Assembly (NCBI RefSeq): GCF_018614615.1 | Contig: NZ_JAGGOK010000024.1 | Span: 1 to 64,000 of the forward strand | Origin: Streptomyces sp. ISL-100 | GTDB lineage: Bacteria > Actinomycetota > Actinomycetes > Streptomycetales > Streptomycetaceae | Length of the DNA stretch: 64,000 nt | Direction: 5' to 3' | In this document: positions 62,350 through 64,000 of the stretch, piece by piece | Position numbering within the stretch: position 1 is the first letter of the stretch | How the letters are laid out: each line of letters opens with the position of its first letter | The notes under the pieces: model-generated | The model's input: only the letters and a program-made list of their open reading frames with translations | Told to the model about the DNA's origin: nothing | The model's database searches: none | Made by a program: the position numbers and the translations under genes

Positions 62350-64000
62350 CTAGCGCGCCGCGTAACCGAAGCGTGCGCCTGCGGCCGGGAGGCCGCCTGT
62401 GCCCGGCTTGTATGTGGTTACCGCAGTGACCGTACCGCCTGCGGTCACGTTGGACATCGGCAGCGCGTAGAGGGCGCCGTAGGTGGACGGGCCGTAGGGC
62501 ATGCCGACGTACAGCTTGGTGCCGGTGAAGTGGATGCTGGAGCCCAACTGCTGGTTGGCGCCTGGGGTGCCGGGGATGCCGTCGCCGTCGCCCGCCTCGA
62601 TCCAGCGGTCGTTGGCGCCGGCCGAGCCGAGGAGCGAGAACGTGTGCACCGCGCCAGCCTTGGTCGCAGTGCCGACGAACTCGTTCGGGGTGCCGACCGC
62701 GAGCTTCATCGTCGCCGTGGTGCTCACCGCGCGAGGTGCGGTGTTCACGGCGGTCACCGCCGAGCCCATACGGTCGCCGGCCTCGGAGGTGCCGGAGACG
62801 TCATCGTCCCCGGCGCCCTGCTTGATGTCTTCGAGCTGGGTCCAGGTGCCCGCGGCGGTGATGCGGAGGGTGACGACCCTGCCCGCATCGGCCTTGCCGA
62901 CGCTGTCGATGGTCAGGTCCTCGCCGGGTGAACCGATAGCGAGGATTGACTCGGTGGCGGCCGCAGCGCCCGACGGGCGGTACTCGGTCATGGACAGCGA
63001 CGCACTGAACTGGTCACCAGGCTCGGCATCGCCGGAGATCGCGTCCAGGTCCTGGTCGATGCCGCTCAGCGGAGTGGGGATGTTGGCGGCATTCAGCTTG
63101 TGGTCGAAGATCGTCACGCCGCCGGAGCCCGCGTCGGAGCCGATGGCCTCGGTGGGCACACCGATGGCCAACTTGTTGGAGTCGGCCGCGATGCTGCCGC
63201 CGAAGGCGTCGTTCGCCTCCGCGTCGCCGGGGACGTCCGTCTTGTCCTGGTGGATCGAGACGTTGGTCGCACCACGCAGGTAGAAGGCCATGCCCGCCTT
63301 CGTGATGGAACCAAGGGCCTCGCCGGGCACACCGATGACGATGTACGGCTCGCCGGCGGCGGTGGTGCCGGCGGCGAGGGCGTCGCCCATGCGGTCGCCG
63401 CTCTCGCCGGCCGCCGCGGCGATGGCTCCCGAGCCGGCGCCCTGCTCGAAGTGCGTGGCCTTCTGGGTACCCGTGCCGAGACCGCCGCTCCCGCCGTAGA
63501 GGACGTCGACCATGCCCGCTGCGGTGGCGCCTTCGATGTCCTCGGATGGGGTGCCGACGACCAGGTCGGTGTAACCGTCCTCGTTGTAGTCGACGGTGTC
63601 GAGGCTCTCGCCGAACCAGTCACCGGCCTCGGCGCCGCCGGTCACCCAGTCGAGGTCCTGGCTGATCTCGGCAGTGCCCTTGCCACCGCCGTACACGGCC
63701 CGGACCACGCCGGCATCGGCGTCGCCGCCGACGGTGGCCTTGGGGTCGGATATCGCGACGTCCTCGACGCCGTCACCGTTGAAGTCGGTGATGCGGGTGG
63801 CGCCGACCTTGGAACTCACCCAGGAGGCCAGGTCGTCGACGCGGGCGGCGATGCCGCCGGTGCGGGTCTCGGCGGTGTCGATGCCGAAGCAGCCGCCCTG
63901 GTGGGACCGGCTGCTGAGGGCCACCAGCTGATGCGTGCCGTTGACCACGCGGACCAGCGGGCCACCGGTGTCGCCCATGCAGGCGGCCGCGCCGTCCTTG
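62350..64000 (-). CDS. Secreted trypsin-like protease with FG-GAP repeats (partial)
   Basis: The gene runs off the right edge; 550 C-terminal codons are visible (stop TAG 62350). At the edge is ACMGDTGGPLVRV, the active-site segment of trypsin-fold proteases (GDSGGP in the family) with Thr in place of the nucleophile Ser, then the end of the protease domain (GIAARVDDLASWV). After this come about seven FG-GAP/integrin-like repeats with Ca-binding loops (DFNGDGVEDVAISDP, DYNEDGYTDLVVGTP) and the recurrent SGDRMG motif. Such proteins are exported and either degrade or bind extracellular proteins. Signal peptide and the catalytic His and Asp are outside the window. Confidence 0.85.
   Translation of the reverse strand, partial: KDGAAACMGDTGGPLVRVVNGTHQLVALSSRSHQGGCFGIDTAETRTGGIAARVDDLASWVSSKVGATRITDFNGDGVEDVAISDPKATVGGDADAGVVRAVYGGGKGTAEISQDLDWVTGGAEAGDWFGESLDTVDYNEDGYTDLVVGTPSEDIEGATAAGMVDVLYGGSGGLGTGTQKATHFEQGAGSGAIAAAAGESGDRMGDALAAGTTAAGEPYIVIGVPGEALGSITKAGMAFYLRGATNVSIHQDKTDVPGDAEANDAFGGSIAADSNKLAIGVPTEAIGSDAGSGGVTIFDHKLNAANIPTPLSGIDQDLDAISGDAEPGDQFSASLSMTEYRPSGAAAATESILAIGSPGEDLTIDSVGKADAGRVVTLRITAAGTWTQLEDIKQGAGDDDVSGTSEAGDRMGSAVTAVNTAPRAVSTTATMKLAVGTPNEFVGTATKAGAVHTFSLLGSAGANDRWIEAGDGDGIPGTPGANQQLGSSIHFTGTKLYVGMPYGPSTYGALYALPMSNVTAGGTVTAVTTYKPGTGGLPAAGARFGYAAR

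Noticed and set aside
1..64000. CRISPR arrays
   Set aside because: No set of regularly spaced identical repeats was seen in the window.

Overview
The window is very GC-rich with Streptomyces-type gene content: a conservon (cvn) operon, many GTG/TTG starts, overlapping GTGA/ATGA stop-start junctions, Scr1-type HTH/DUF397 regulators, a Ku/LigD end-joining locus and the Streptomyces intergenic repeat carrying CGCCGGACGGGCTGA. It is best read as an accessory-rich stretch of a Streptomyces (or close relative) chromosome.

Left part (1-32 kb): the tail of a probable TnpB-type transposon gene and its hairpin end; a MarR regulator; a PP2C-like phosphatase; a conservon cvnABCD (histidine-kinase-like, Roadblock, DUF742, small GTPase) followed by a styrene/indole monooxygenase-like flavoprotein; a NlpC/P60 cell-wall hydrolase whose start codon and ribosome site lie in a hairpin; a lipoprotein; a pseudokinase-PQQ propeller protein; a TetR regulator with two divergent diiron (AurF-like and ferritin-like) enzymes; a truncated ADP-ribosylglycohydrolase; an FtsW/PBP pair; a lipoprotein/histidine-kinase pair without a response regulator; the split LigD ligase and polymerase genes divergent from ku; a Tat-exported phospholipase C; a NarL-type two-component system; a TetR/MFS efflux pair; and a frameshifted small secreted-protein gene.

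Defence island (32.3-54.8 kb): a complete type 2 BREX / phage growth limitation (Pgl) system on the minus strand, in transcription order pglW, (HTH-DUF397 pair), pglX, pglY, pglZ, brxD, brxHI. PglW is a NERD-kinase protein, PglX a DNA adenine methyltransferase-type protein, PglY and BrxD are P-loop ATPases, PglZ has an alkaline-phosphatase-like fold and BrxHI is a DEAD-box helicase. pglX contains an uninterrupted 8-base C tract, a candidate phase-variation switch, and a large low-GC segment over its catalytic and specificity region. Divergent from pglW is a second probable defence unit: an SMC/OLD-like AAA ATPase overlapping a DUF4276 (TOPRIM-like) protein.

Right part (54.8-64 kb): a 46-nt 3' fragment of tRNA-Arg(CCG) with its terminator marks an integration site. 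To its right are about 800 bp without genes, an unrecognised 467-residue protein, a tyrosine integrase broken by a one-base frameshift, a small acidic protein, a large family-2 glycosyltransferase, and the C-terminal part of a trypsin-fold FG-GAP repeat protein that runs off the window.

No rRNA, complete tRNA or CRISPR array was seen.
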